Assembly (NCBI RefSeq): GCF_002904295.1
Contig: NZ_PPHG01000097.1
Span: 227,191-291,190 of the forward strand
Reading direction: 5' to 3'
DNA from: Amycolatopsis sp. CA-128772
GTDB taxonomy: Bacteria; Actinomycetota; Actinomycetes; Mycobacteriales; Pseudonocardiaceae
Length of the DNA: 64,000 nt
The position numbers were made by a program, and so were the translations under genes. How positions within the stretch are numbered: position 1 is the stretch's first letter; every line of letters begins with the position of its first letter. Under the pieces are notes generated by a model. That model did no database searches. It was not told the origin of the DNA and saw only the letters and a program-made list of their open reading frames with translations. This document shows, piece by piece, positions 48,881 to 57,256 of the stretch.

Positions 48881-50101
48881 TCAGGAAAGGCGCTCGATGA
48901 TCAGCGCCATGCCCTGGCCGCCGCCGACGCACATCGTCTCGAGGCCGAACTGCTTGTCGTGGTGCTGCAGGGAGTTGATCAGCGTCGAGGTGATCCGGGC
49001 GCCGGTCATGCCGAACGGGTGGCCGACCGCGATCGCGCCGCCGTTGACGTTCAGCCGGTCCAGGTCGATGCCCAGGTCCCGGTAGGACGGGATGACCTGC
49101 GCCGCGAACGCCTCGTTGATCTCGACCAGGTCGATGTCGCCGATCGACAGCCCCGCGCGCGAAAGGGCCTGCTTGGACGCCTCGACCGGGCCGTAGCCCA
49201 TGATCTCCGGCGAAAGCCCGGTGACACCCGTGGACACGATCCGCGCCAGCGGCGTCAGGCCCAGCTCGCGGGCCTTCGTGTCGGACATGATCACCAGGGC
49301 CGCCGCGCCGTCGTTGAGCGCGCAGCAGTTGCCCGCGGTGACCCGGCCGTCCGGGCGGAACACCGGCTTCAGGCCGGAGACGCCTTCCACGGTGACGCCG
49401 GCGCGCGGGCCGTCGTCCTTCGAGACGACCGTGCCGTCCGGCAGCGTCACCGGGGTGATGTCCTTGGCCCAGAAGCCGTCCGCGATGGCCTTCTCGGCCA
49501 GGTTCTGCGAGCGGACGCCGAACTCGTCCATCTCCTCGCGCGTGACGCCCTTCAGCCGCGCCAGGTTCTCCGCGGTCTGGCCCATCGCGATGTAGACGTC
49601 CGGGACGTTGCTCTCGGTGCGCGGGTCGGTCCAGGTGCCGGTGCCGGACTCCGCGGTCGCCTTGGTGCGCGCTTCCGCGTCGGCGAACAGCGGGTTGTGC
49701 GTGTCGGGCCAGGAGTCCGAGCTGCCCTTGCCGAACCGCGAGACGGTCTCGACGCCGGCCGAGATGAAGACGTCGCCCTCGCCGGCCTTGATCGCGTGGA
49801 ACGCCATCCGGGTCGTCTGCAGGCTGGAGGAGCAGTACCGGGTGATGGTGCAGCCGGGCAGGTGGTCGTAGCCCAGCTCGACGGCGACCGCGCGGCCCAT
49901 GTTGAACCCGGACTCGCCGCCCGGCAGGCCGCAGCCCAGCATCAGGTCGTCGATGTCCGCCGGGTCCAGCTGGGGCACCTTGGCCAGGGCCGCCTGGACC
50001 ATCTGCACGGTCAGGTCGTCGGGCCGCATGCTGACCAGCGAACCCTTGTTGGCGCGCCCGATCGGCGAACGCGCGGTGGAGACGATGACGGCTTCAGGCA
50101 T
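48881..50101 (-). CDS. Acetyl-CoA acyltransferase (thiolase, FadA type)
   Basis: I take the ATG at 50101 (MPEAVIVSTARSPIG), the canonical thiolase N-terminus. The 406-residue enzyme has the acyl-accepting Cys90 in RYCSSSLQT, the His in VGHPFGMTGAR and the second Cys in CVGGGQG. It cleaves 3-ketoacyl-CoA in beta-oxidation, or condenses acetyl-CoA units. A FadB partner is not adjacent. In mycobacteria a fadA-type gene also precedes the cbs region, and this order is kept here. It diverges from the pentapeptide gene at 50269. Confidence 0.9.
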   Translation of the reverse strand: MPEAVIVSTARSPIGRANKGSLVSMRPDDLTVQMVQAALAKVPQLDPADIDDLMLGCGLPGGESGFNMGRAVAVELGYDHLPGCTITRYCSSSLQTTRMAFHAIKAGEGDVFISAGVETVSRFGKGSSDSWPDTHNPLFADAEARTKATAESGTGTWTDPRTESNVPDVYIAMGQTAENLARLKGVTREEMDEFGVRSQNLAEKAIADGFWAKDITPVTLPDGTVVSKDDGPRAGVTVEGVSGLKPVFRPDGRVTAGNCCALNDGAAALVIMSDTKARELGLTPLARIVSTGVTGLSPEIMGYGPVEASKQALSRAGLSIGDIDLVEINEAFAAQVIPSYRDLGIDLDRLNVNGGAIAVGHPFGMTGARITSTLINSLQHHDKQFGLETMCVGGGQGMALIIERLS

Positions 50102-50268
50102 GACGTGACACATCCTCGTATCGCGAGCTAAGCAGTTGCTCACCATACTGCCGGGTACGGCGTCCGGGTCAAAGCCGAACGCGACCAAGGCAACACTGCC
50201 GCGCGTAGCGCGTCCGTTGCGGGCGGAGGTGGGGGCATGGATGGACACTCCTGGCAGGATCGGGTGCC

Positions 50269-51216
50269 GTGCCGAACGACGTCGAACGGGTGCTGCGGAC
50301 CAGGACAATCCTGCTGTGGGGAGCCGGGCTGCTGGTGGTCGCCGCGCTCGCCGCCGCCCTGCTGCTGACGCTGCTGGGCGGCGGCCGTCCGGAGGACTCG
50401 GCACGGCTGGACGCGCTGAAGACCGCGGCCAACATCGTCGTCGGCACCGGCGGGGCCGCCGCCCTGCTGCTCGCCGCCCGGCGGCAGCGCTCGGCCGAGC
50501 TGGACCTGGTGCAGAAGAACCACGACGCCACCGAGCGCCGCGTCACCGAGATCTACGGCAAGGCGGCCGACCAGCTCGGCAGCGACAAGGCCCCGGTCCG
50601 GCTCGCCGGCCTGTACGCCCTCGAGCGGCTCGCCGGCGGGTACGCCGAGCACCGGCAGACCATCGTCAACGTCCTCTGCGCCTACCTCCGGATGCCCTTC
50701 GACGACCCGGAGCGCGACCTCGAGGAGCTGCAGGTGCGCAAGACCGCCCAGCGCATCCTGCACCTGCACCTGCGCCCCGGGTCGGCGGAGCAGCCCGGCG
50801 AGGGCTTCTGGCCGGACATCGACCTCGACTTCTCGGGGGCGCATCTCGTCGGCCTGACGCTCACGCACTGCTCGATCCGGTCGATCAGCTGCCACGGCAC
50901 GGTGTTCTCCGAACTGGCGGCGTTCCGCGGCACCGAATTCCGCACCAAGGCCGTTTTCAACCAGGTCCGTTTCAACGATCGCGCCGATTTCCGCGGAACG
51001 GTTTTCACCGGCGGCTGCGAGTCGTTCAACGGCGCCGTTTTCGCAGGTCCCGCCAATTTCGGCACGAAGTCGGCCGCGCGGCTCGCGGGCGCGAAAGCCA
51101 AGCAGGGCTTCACCCGCACCTGGCCACCGGGCTGGGAAGAACGGCCGGACGCAACCGAACCCGGCTGGGCGGAATTGACTCGAAAGGGTGAACCAGGGCA
51201 ACCGGCGGACCGATAG
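50269..51216 (+). CDS. Membrane-anchored pentapeptide-repeat protein
   Basis: This 315-residue protein starts with GTG. It has two membrane helices (about 13-37 and 55-68), a helical segment (ERRVTEIYGKAADQLGSDKAPVRLAGLYALERLA) typical of this group, and a C-terminal beta-solenoid of pentapeptide repeats with central Phe or Leu (ADFRG, AVFNQ, VRFND, TVFTG, AVFAG). The helix-plus-repeat build is widespread in actinobacterial membrane proteins of unknown function. The gene is alone between thiolase and cbs. Confidence 0.83.
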   Translation: MPNDVERVLRTRTILLWGAGLLVVAALAAALLLTLLGGGRPEDSARLDALKTAANIVVGTGGAAALLLAARRQRSAELDLVQKNHDATERRVTEIYGKAADQLGSDKAPVRLAGLYALERLAGGYAEHRQTIVNVLCAYLRMPFDDPERDLEELQVRKTAQRILHLHLRPGSAEQPGEGFWPDIDLDFSGAHLVGLTLTHCSIRSISCHGTVFSELAAFRGTEFRTKAVFNQVRFNDRADFRGTVFTGGCESFNGAVFAGPANFGTKSAARLAGAKAKQGFTRTWPPGWEERPDATEPGWAELTRKGEPGQPADR

Positions 51217-51267
51217 GATCGTCGCACCAGGGAAAGAGTCGCCACACCCACAGGAGGTGAACCGGCG

Positions 51268-51429
51268 ATGATTACCACCCGGGCCGCCTGCTGGGCGTCC
51301 AAGGCCTTACGGACGGGCTGCCGCACGGTGTTCGACGCCGGGCGGGACCTCCGGGACGGGATGACGGCTCAGTGTGCAGCGGCCCTCGGGCCGGTACCGG
51401 TACGGACAGGCGGCTTGGTGGCGGTCTGA
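51268..51429 (+). CDS. Candidate 53-residue small ORF in the cbs leader
   Basis: An ATG with a near-perfect Shine-Dalgarno (AGGAGGTGA, 7 bases upstream) opens a frame of 53 residues ending at TGA 51427-51429. The product has three cysteines (residues 8, 18, 36) and a rare TTA leucine codon (codon 14), and no recognisable domain. It lies about 230 bases before cbs and upstream of competing hairpins. It may be a leader peptide whose translation senses cysteine or TTA-tRNA supply, or an independent small protein. The ribosome site is the main evidence. Confidence 0.42.
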   Translation: MITTRAACWASKALRTGCRTVFDAGRDLRDGMTAQCAAALGPVPVRTGGLVAV

Positions 51430-51542
51430 GGTCCGGGCCGGACGGCCCGACCTCGCGCCCACTGACCCACCATCACCGACGCGCACCCGGAGTCCGCTCG
51501 GGGTCCGATCGTGCACGACTGGACAGCTCTGCCGGCCGGCTG

Positions 51543-51645
51543 GTTACCGATCCGGCCAAAAGCAGGCCGCCCCCCGGGCCGCAGGTGACCTGTGCCCCGA
51601 AGTCATCCGGCCGTGGCTGTGGCCGGATCGGTAACGATCGGCACA
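51543..51645 (+). promoter_or_regulatory. Leader with mutually exclusive hairpins before cbs
   Basis: A 16-bp inverted repeat (51543-51558 with 51620-51635, GTTACCGATCCGGCCA) competes with a local hairpin (51605-51612 with 51621-51628, ATCCGGCC/GGCCGGAT). The local hairpin can be enclosed by a 6-bp stem (51591-51596 with 51640-51645). The two arrangements share the segment 51621-51628, so only one can form. The last stem ends 14 bases before the cbs start. This is attenuator- or riboswitch-like architecture; no known riboswitch class is recognised. The rest of 51217-51659 holds the small ORF and little else. Confidence 0.55.
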
Positions 51646-51659
51646 GTAGGCTGGCGGTC

Positions 51660-53030
51660 GTGGAGTACGCAGAGCACATCGCAGACCTCGTGGGCAACAC
51701 CCCGCTGGTCAAGCTGAACTCGTTGACCAAGGGGCTCAAGCCGCTCGTGCTGGCCAAGGTCGAGTACCTGAACCCGGGTGGCTCGGTCAAGGACCGCATC
51801 GCGCTGCGCATGATCGAGGCCGCCGAGGCCTCCGGTGAGCTGCGGCCCGGCGGCACGATCGTCGAGCCGACGTCCGGCAACACCGGCGTCGGGCTGGCCA
51901 TGGTCGCGCAGCGCAAGGGCTACCAGTGCGTCTTCGTCTGCCCGGACAAGGTGAGCGAGGACAAGCGCAACGTGCTCAAGGCGTACGGCGCCCGCGTCGT
52001 GGTGTGCCCGACGGCGGTCGCGCCCGAGCACCCGAGCTCCTACTACAACGTCTCCGACCGCCTGGTCCGCGAGATCGACGGCGCCTGGAAGCCCAACCAG
52101 TACGCCAACCCGCAGAACCCCGAAAGCCACTACCTCTCGACCGGCCCCGAGCTGTGGACGCAGACCGAGGGCAGGATCACGCATTTCGTCGCGGGCGTCG
52201 GCACCGGCGGCACGATCTCCGGCACCGGCAAGTACCTCAAGGAGGTCAGCGACGGCCGCGTGCAGGTGGTCGGCGCCGACCCGGAGGGCTCGGTCTACTC
52301 CGGCGGCAGCGGACGCCCGTACCTGGTCGAAGGCGTCGGCGAGGACTTCTGGCCGGACACCTACGACCGGACCATCGCCGACGAGATCATCCCGGTCTCG
52401 GACGCCGACTCCTTCCAGGTCACTCGCCGGCTCGCGCTCGAGGAGGGCCTGCTGGTCGGCGGCTCCTGCGGGATGGCCGTCGCCGCCGCGCTCAAGCTCG
52501 CCGAGCGGCTCACCGAGGACGACGTCGTGGTCGTGCTGCTGCCCGACGGCGGCCGCGGCTACCTGACCAAGGTGTTCAACGACACCTGGATGTCCTCCTA
52601 CGGCTTCCTGCCGCCCGACTCCTCCGGCGCGACGGTCGCCGACGTGCTGACCAAGAAGAGCGGGCACCTGCCGGCGCTGGTGCACTCGCACCCGAACGAG
52701 ACGGTCGCCGAGGCCATCGCGATCCTCTCCGAATTCGGCGTCAGCCAGATGCCCGTGGTCAGCGCGGAGCCGCCGGTGATGGCCGCCGAGGTGGTCGGCG
52801 CGGTCAACGAACGCGACCTGCTCGACGCCCTGTTCACCGGCAAGGCGCAGCTGGCCGACCGGCTCGAGCAGCACATGTCCCCGCCGCTGCCGACGATCGG
52901 CGGCGGCGAGCAGGTGAGCTCCGCGATGACGGCGCTGGAGGGCGCGGACGGCGCGCTCGTGCTGGTCGACGGCAAGCCCGCCGGGGTCGTCACCCGGCAC
53001 GACCTCCTGGGCTTCCTCGCCGGTCGCTGA
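51660..53030 (+). CDS. cbs: Cystathionine beta-synthase
   Basis: The start is GTG 51660 (VEYAEHIADLVGNTPLVKLN), with weak ribosome site and a structured leader. The 456-residue protein has the fold II PLP domain with Lys44 in PGGSVKDRIA and the phosphate loop GTGGTISGTGKYL. Two CBS domains follow from about residue 330 (SGHLPALVHSHPNETVAEAI ... GAVNERDLLDAL). It joins serine and homocysteine into cystathionine, the first step of transsulfuration. With metB 3 kb downstream it forms the cbs - Pro-rich protein - metB order known from mycobacteria. CBS domains may bind adenosyl ligands. Confidence 0.93.
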   Translation: MEYAEHIADLVGNTPLVKLNSLTKGLKPLVLAKVEYLNPGGSVKDRIALRMIEAAEASGELRPGGTIVEPTSGNTGVGLAMVAQRKGYQCVFVCPDKVSEDKRNVLKAYGARVVVCPTAVAPEHPSSYYNVSDRLVREIDGAWKPNQYANPQNPESHYLSTGPELWTQTEGRITHFVAGVGTGGTISGTGKYLKEVSDGRVQVVGADPEGSVYSGGSGRPYLVEGVGEDFWPDTYDRTIADEIIPVSDADSFQVTRRLALEEGLLVGGSCGMAVAAALKLAERLTEDDVVVVLLPDGGRGYLTKVFNDTWMSSYGFLPPDSSGATVADVLTKKSGHLPALVHSHPNETVAEAIAILSEFGVSQMPVVSAEPPVMAAEVVGAVNERDLLDALFTGKAQLADRLEQHMSPPLPTIGGGEQVSSAMTALEGADGALVLVDGKPAGVVTRHDLLGFLAGR

Positions 53031-53158
53031 GCGGGAGCTGTGAAAGTACTTGATCGGCGAACCCGGCCGGGGCGTTACGAGCGCCCGGCCGGGTGATCCG
53101 ATAGCGTGAGCGCGAGTACAGAACTTTCGCGTCCTCGTCAAGGGGGTTCAAGACCCAC

Positions 53159-54694
53159 ATGAGTGCACCGCAGCCACCGAACCAGCCGTGGGGTGGCGGC
53201 CAGCCACCTCAGGGCCCGCCGAGTGGCCCCCAGCCGCAGCAGGACCCGTTCGGCAGCCCGGAGCCGACCCAGGTCGTGCAGCCCGCCCAGCACGAGGGCG
53301 GCTCGCCGTTCGGGGAGACGCCGGAGCCGACCCAGGTCGTCCAGCCCGCCCAGCCGGGTGACGGCGGGGCGGGCGCGACCCAGGCCATGCCGCCGTTCGA
53401 CGCGAACGCGACCCAGATGGTGAACCCGGCCGGCGGCGGTGACGCGCCGGTCGCGGACTCGACGCAGCTGGTGCCCCCGGGCTCTCAGCCGCCGGCGATC
53501 CCGTACACCCCGCCGCCGAGCGCGGCCGACAACCCGGCTGCGGCCTTCGGCCAGCAGCCGGGTGGCTACGGCCAGCAGCCGGGCGGGTTCGGGCAACCGG
53601 GTCAGCCGGGTGGGTTCGGCCAGCAGCAGGGTGGCTTCGGGCAGCCGGGCCAGCCGGGTCAGCCGCCGCAGGGCTTCGGCGGTCCCGGGTTCGGCGGCCA
53701 CCCCGGCTTCGGCGGTCAGCCGCCGCAGTTCGGCGCACCGGCCGCGGGCGGCAACCGGCAGCTCTTCGGCTACATCGCCGGGGGCCTGGTCACCCTGTTC
53801 GCCCTCATCGCGCTGATCTACTCGTTCATCTACATGGGCGACGCGAGCGACTACTCCGGCTTTTTCGACCGCGCGCCGGACCAGGCGTCGATCGACCGGG
53901 CGCTCGACGCGGCCGGGATCGTCGGCCCGGGCACGGTCTGGTTCTACGTGATCATGATCTTGCTGGGCTCGCTGGTCTCCCTGGCCGGCGGGGTCGGCCT
54001 GGCCCTCGCGGGCCGGCTGGGCGGGATCCGCAAGTTCGTGCCGATCGCGGTCGCCGCGGGTGGTGTGCTGCTTACGCTCTTCGCCCTGCTGCTCAAGATC
54101 GGCATCACGCCGAACGCCGCGACGCTCGCGCAGGCTTCCGCGACCGAGAAGGACACCTTCGGGCTCGGGCTTCCGCCGCTGATCTTCGGCATCCTGATCC
54201 TCATCGTGGGTGTCCTCGCGCTCATCCCGGCCACCGCGCAGTTCGTCGGCCTCGGCGGCGGCGGTGCCGCGCCGGGCGGGCCGCAGGGCTTCGGCGGGCC
54301 GCCCCCGGGCTTCGGTGGCCCGCAGCAGCAGGGCGGCTTCGGCCAGCCGGGCCACCCCGGCCAGCCGGGCGGGTTCGGGCAGCAGCAGCCGGGTGGCTAC
54401 GGCCAGCCGGGCCAGCCGCCGCAGGGGTACGGACACCAGCCCGGTGGCTACGGCCAGCCGGGCGGGCCCAACCCGGCCAGCGGCGGGTTCCCCCAGCCGC
54501 CGAGCGGCGGGTTCGCGCAGCCGGGCGGCTACGGTCAGCCGGGTCAGCCGGGTCAGCCGGGTCAGCCGCCGCACGGCTACCCGCAGCAGCCGGGCCAGCC
54601 GCCGCAGGGCTGGGGCCAGCCGCCGCAGCAGCAGGGCCCGCCGAGCGGCGGGTTCGGCCAGCCCGGCCAGCCGCCGCAGCAACAGCAGTGGTGA
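53159..54694 (+). CDS. Gly/Pro/Gln-rich membrane protein between cbs and metB
   Basis: This 511-residue protein has a long low-complexity N-terminus, four membrane helices (about residues 200-365) and a second low-complexity C-terminus of GYGQPGQP-type repeats. The N-terminal part has repeated Thr-Gln units: EPTQVVQPAQ twice, then ATQAM, ATQMVNP and STQLVPP, which look like possible kinase or FHA-binding sites. It occupies the position of the proline-rich antigen gene (pra, Rv1078) between cbs and metB in mycobacteria, but I see no RDD domain, so it is a positional rather than a clear sequence match. The role is unknown, perhaps cell-envelope assembly. Confidence 0.75.
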   Translation: MSAPQPPNQPWGGGQPPQGPPSGPQPQQDPFGSPEPTQVVQPAQHEGGSPFGETPEPTQVVQPAQPGDGGAGATQAMPPFDANATQMVNPAGGGDAPVADSTQLVPPGSQPPAIPYTPPPSAADNPAAAFGQQPGGYGQQPGGFGQPGQPGGFGQQQGGFGQPGQPGQPPQGFGGPGFGGHPGFGGQPPQFGAPAAGGNRQLFGYIAGGLVTLFALIALIYSFIYMGDASDYSGFFDRAPDQASIDRALDAAGIVGPGTVWFYVIMILLGSLVSLAGGVGLALAGRLGGIRKFVPIAVAAGGVLLTLFALLLKIGITPNAATLAQASATEKDTFGLGLPPLIFGILILIVGVLALIPATAQFVGLGGGGAAPGGPQGFGGPPPGFGGPQQQGGFGQPGHPGQPGGFGQQQPGGYGQPGQPPQGYGHQPGGYGQPGGPNPASGGFPQPPSGGFAQPGGYGQPGQPGQPGQPPHGYPQQPGQPPQGWGQPPQQQGPPSGGFGQPGQPPQQQQW

Positions 54695-54710
54695 GCTGAC
54701 ACAAGCACCT

Positions 54711-54742
54711 CGTGCCCCGGAGCCGTTCGGCTCCGGGGCACG
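54711..54742 (+). terminator. Hairpin terminator after the Gly/Pro-rich membrane protein
   Basis: A 14-bp perfect stem (54711-54724 with 54729-54742) and GTTC loop lie 16 bases past the stop. Confidence 0.88.
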
Positions 54743-54952
54743 CTGCTTCTACGGCCCGTTCCGCAATTGTCCGAAAAGGACAGGAGCCGGTAGGGCCATC
54801 GCCGGGATCGCGTGACAGCTTTTCTGCCGCTACCGCACATAAATGATCTTGGGTTCCGCCGTCCGGCCGAATTCCGTTCTTTTTCCGGCCGATTTCTCCC
54901 CATTCCGACTAGGGTGAGCGCCGTTGTCCCGCGCTCGGCTGATGGGGGAGTT

Positions 54953-55492
54953 GTGACCGGTTCGTACGGCCACCCGGTGTCGCATTCGCATTCGTATTCA
55001 TCGGCTCGGCCATCCGGCCTAACCGCGGTTCTCGCCGGCGTGCTCGGATTTCCGGCCGCGATCGCCGCGGGATACGTGCCGGTGAAGATCTTCCTCGATA
55101 TGCCGGCGGAATTCAGCCTCGGCGCGCTGCCGGCGTGGGTGCTGGTGGACCTCGCGGGTTACGTCGTCGCGGGGCTCGTGCTGCTGCTCGGTTCGCTCGC
55201 GACGCTGTTCCGCGCGACGGCGGGCGCGGTCCTGCTCGGCGTGGGCGCGCTGCTGGCCATCGGTGCCCTGCTGACCGAACCGCTGTCGGTGGGCGTGCCG
55301 CCGGCCCGGTTCGCCGACGCGATGTTCACCCACGGCGGCTTCGCCATGGCCGACCGCGTCGGGCTCGCCGCGCTGGCCGCGCTCGTGCTGGTACTGGCGT
55401 TCCTGCCGCCGACGTTCCGCTACCTGCGCTACCGCACGTCCGCGGTGCCCGTCCTGTCCGGGCAGGGCGCCTATTCGTCGCGGGGCTGGTAG
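54953..55492 (+). CDS. Hypothetical four-helix membrane protein
   Basis: The GTG at 54953 follows GGGGGAG. The 179-residue protein has a short His/Ser-rich start (HPVSHSHSYSS) and four predicted membrane helices, with a basic segment near the end (RYLRYRTSAVPV). I recognise no family. Its stop overlaps the next start by one base (TAGTG), so it is coupled to another small membrane protein and the pair may form a complex. Confidence 0.68.
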   Translation: MTGSYGHPVSHSHSYSSARPSGLTAVLAGVLGFPAAIAAGYVPVKIFLDMPAEFSLGALPAWVLVDLAGYVVAGLVLLLGSLATLFRATAGAVLLGVGALLAIGALLTEPLSVGVPPARFADAMFTHGGFAMADRVGLAALAALVLVLAFLPPTFRYLRYRTSAVPVLSGQGAYSSRGW

Positions 55493-55923
55493 TGGCCGTC
55501 ACGGCCCCGCCGGAGCCCCGCGCGGGCACGGCGGTCGCCGCCGGTGTGCTCGCCCTGCTCGGCGGGCTGTGGTTCCTGCTCGGCATCTTCTGGGCCAGCC
55601 TCGTCCTCGGGTACGGCCAGGAGGATCTGCTGGTCCCCGGGCAGATCGCCGACGCCGTCATCGGCCTGCTGCTCCTGCTCGGCGGCGTGTCGTTGCTCGC
55701 GCGCGTGGAAGCGGCCCGGGTGTTGTGCCTGGGCGCGGCGGTCCTCGCCGTGGTCGCGCTGATCACCGGTGTGGTGCTCCGCTACCAGCGCGTCCTCTTC
55801 CTCGTGGGCGGCCCCACCGGCATCGACGCCGACGTGCCGCGCGGGATCGTCATGGTCGCGCCGTTCGTCGCCCTGCTGGTGCTTTCGGTCCTGCCGGCCA
55901 CCCGCCGGTGGACCCGGTATTGA
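55492..55923 (+). CDS. Hypothetical four-helix membrane protein, coupled partner
   Basis: The GTG at 55492 shares a base with the preceding stop. The 143-residue protein has four predicted helices and a basic end (PATRRWTRY). No family is recognised. Size, coupling and similar topology to the gene before it suggest the two came from duplication of one small membrane module. metB starts 51 bases later and might be read through from the same promoter. Confidence 0.66.
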   Translation: MAVTAPPEPRAGTAVAAGVLALLGGLWFLLGIFWASLVLGYGQEDLLVPGQIADAVIGLLLLLGGVSLLARVEAARVLCLGAAVLAVVALITGVVLRYQRVLFLVGGPTGIDADVPRGIVMVAPFVALLVLSVLPATRRWTRY

Positions 55924-55973
55924 GATCCGTCCCACCTGACGGGAATGTCAGGGCCGCGCCGTACGCTGTGCCC

Positions 55974-57131
55974 ATGGTGGACGACTACTCCGAACTGGGC
56001 TTCGAGACGCGCGCGATCCACGCCGGTCAGAAGCCCGACCCCCGCACCGGCGCGGTCATCGTGCCGATCTACCAGACCTCGACCTACGCGCAGGACGGCG
56101 TGGGCGGGACCCGCGAGGGCGACTACGAGTACTCGCGCACCGCGAACCCGACCCGTTCGGCGCTGGAGGAGGCGCTGGCCTCGCTGGAAGGCGGCCGGCA
56201 CGCGCTGGCCTTCGCGTCCGGCATGGCGGCCTCCGACGTGGTGCTGCGCAGTACCCTCCGCCCCGGCGACCACCTCGTGCTCGGCAACGACGCGTACGGT
56301 GGCACGTTCCGCCTGATCGACAAGGTGCTCAGCCTGTGGGGCGTCGAGCACACCGTCGCCGACCTGGCGAACCTCGACGAGGTGCGCGCGGCCATCCGCC
56401 CCGAGACCAAGCTGGTCTGGTGCGAGTCGCCGACCAACCCGATGCTCGGCATCGCCGACATCGCGGCCCTGGCCGGCGTGGCGCACGACGCCGGCGCCCG
56501 CCTGGTGGTCGACAACACGTTCGCCACCCCGTACCTGCAGAACCCGCTCGCACTCGGCGCGGACATCGTCCTGCACTCGACGACGAAGTACCTCGGCGGC
56601 CACTCCGACGTCGTCGGCGGCGCGGTCATCACGAACGAGGACGAGCTGCGCGAGCAGTTCTTCTTCCTGCGCAATTCGGCGGGCGCGGTACCGGGCCCGT
56701 TCGACGCGTGGCTGACCCTGCGCGGCATCAAGACCCTCGCCCTGCGCATGGAGCGCCACAGCGACAACGCCGAGAAGATCGTCCAGGCCCTGGTCAGGCA
56801 CCCGAAGGTGGCGAAGGTCTACTACCCGGGCCTGCCGGAGCACCCGGGCCACGAGACGGCGGCGAAGCAGATGCGCCGCTTCGGCGGAATGGTGTCGTTC
56901 AGCCACGCGGACGGCGAGCAGGCGGCGCTGGAAGTGGCCTCCCGCACGAAGCTGTTCATCCTCGCGGAATCCCTCGGCGGCATCGAGTCCCTGATCGAGC
57001 ACCCGGGCAAGATGACCCATGCGAGCACGGCGGGCTCGACGCTCCAGGTCCCGGCGGACCTCCTGCGCCTCTCGGTCGGCATCGAGGACGGCCGCGACCT
57101 GGTCGCGGACCTGCTGGCCGCGCTGGGCTGA
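55974..57131 (+). CDS. metB: Cystathionine gamma-synthase/lyase-type enzyme
   Basis: The 385-residue protein is a Cys/Met-metabolism PLP enzyme. The cofactor Lys205 lies in LHSTTKYLGGHSDV. Other signatures are PIYQTSTYAQ, YSRTANPTR, FASGMAAS and VDNTFATPYLQNP. It fits the actinobacterial MetB group that can make cystathionine from acyl-homoserine and cysteine, or cleave it; sequence alone does not settle the direction. With cbs it can interconvert homocysteine and cysteine. The 30-bp repeat array starts 7 bases after the stop. Confidence 0.92.
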   Translation: MVDDYSELGFETRAIHAGQKPDPRTGAVIVPIYQTSTYAQDGVGGTREGDYEYSRTANPTRSALEEALASLEGGRHALAFASGMAASDVVLRSTLRPGDHLVLGNDAYGGTFRLIDKVLSLWGVEHTVADLANLDEVRAAIRPETKLVWCESPTNPMLGIADIAALAGVAHDAGARLVVDNTFATPYLQNPLALGADIVLHSTTKYLGGHSDVVGGAVITNEDELREQFFFLRNSAGAVPGPFDAWLTLRGIKTLALRMERHSDNAEKIVQALVRHPKVAKVYYPGLPEHPGHETAAKQMRRFGGMVSFSHADGEQAALEVASRTKLFILAESLGGIESLIEHPGKMTHASTAGSTLQVPADLLRLSVGIEDGRDLVADLLAALG

Positions 57132-57137
57132 CTCTTC

Positions 57138-57252
57138 ACGCCCCAATGTGGCGTTCGGTGCGTCAGACGCACCGAACGCCGCATTGGGTGCGTGGGATGC
57201 ACCGAACGCCACATTGGGTGCGTTGGACGCAACCAACGCCACATTGGGGCGC
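57138..57252. repeat. 30-bp iterated palindromic repeat, locus 2
   Basis: One direct copy (core AATGTGGCGTTCGGTGCGT from about 57143) is followed by three inverted copies with phase points 57171, 57201 and 57231. The unit and period match the array at 40211-40378. It fills the convergent gap between metB and the flavoprotein gene ending at 57257 and can fold into long stems. Confidence 0.9.
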
Positions 57253-57256
57253 TTTG

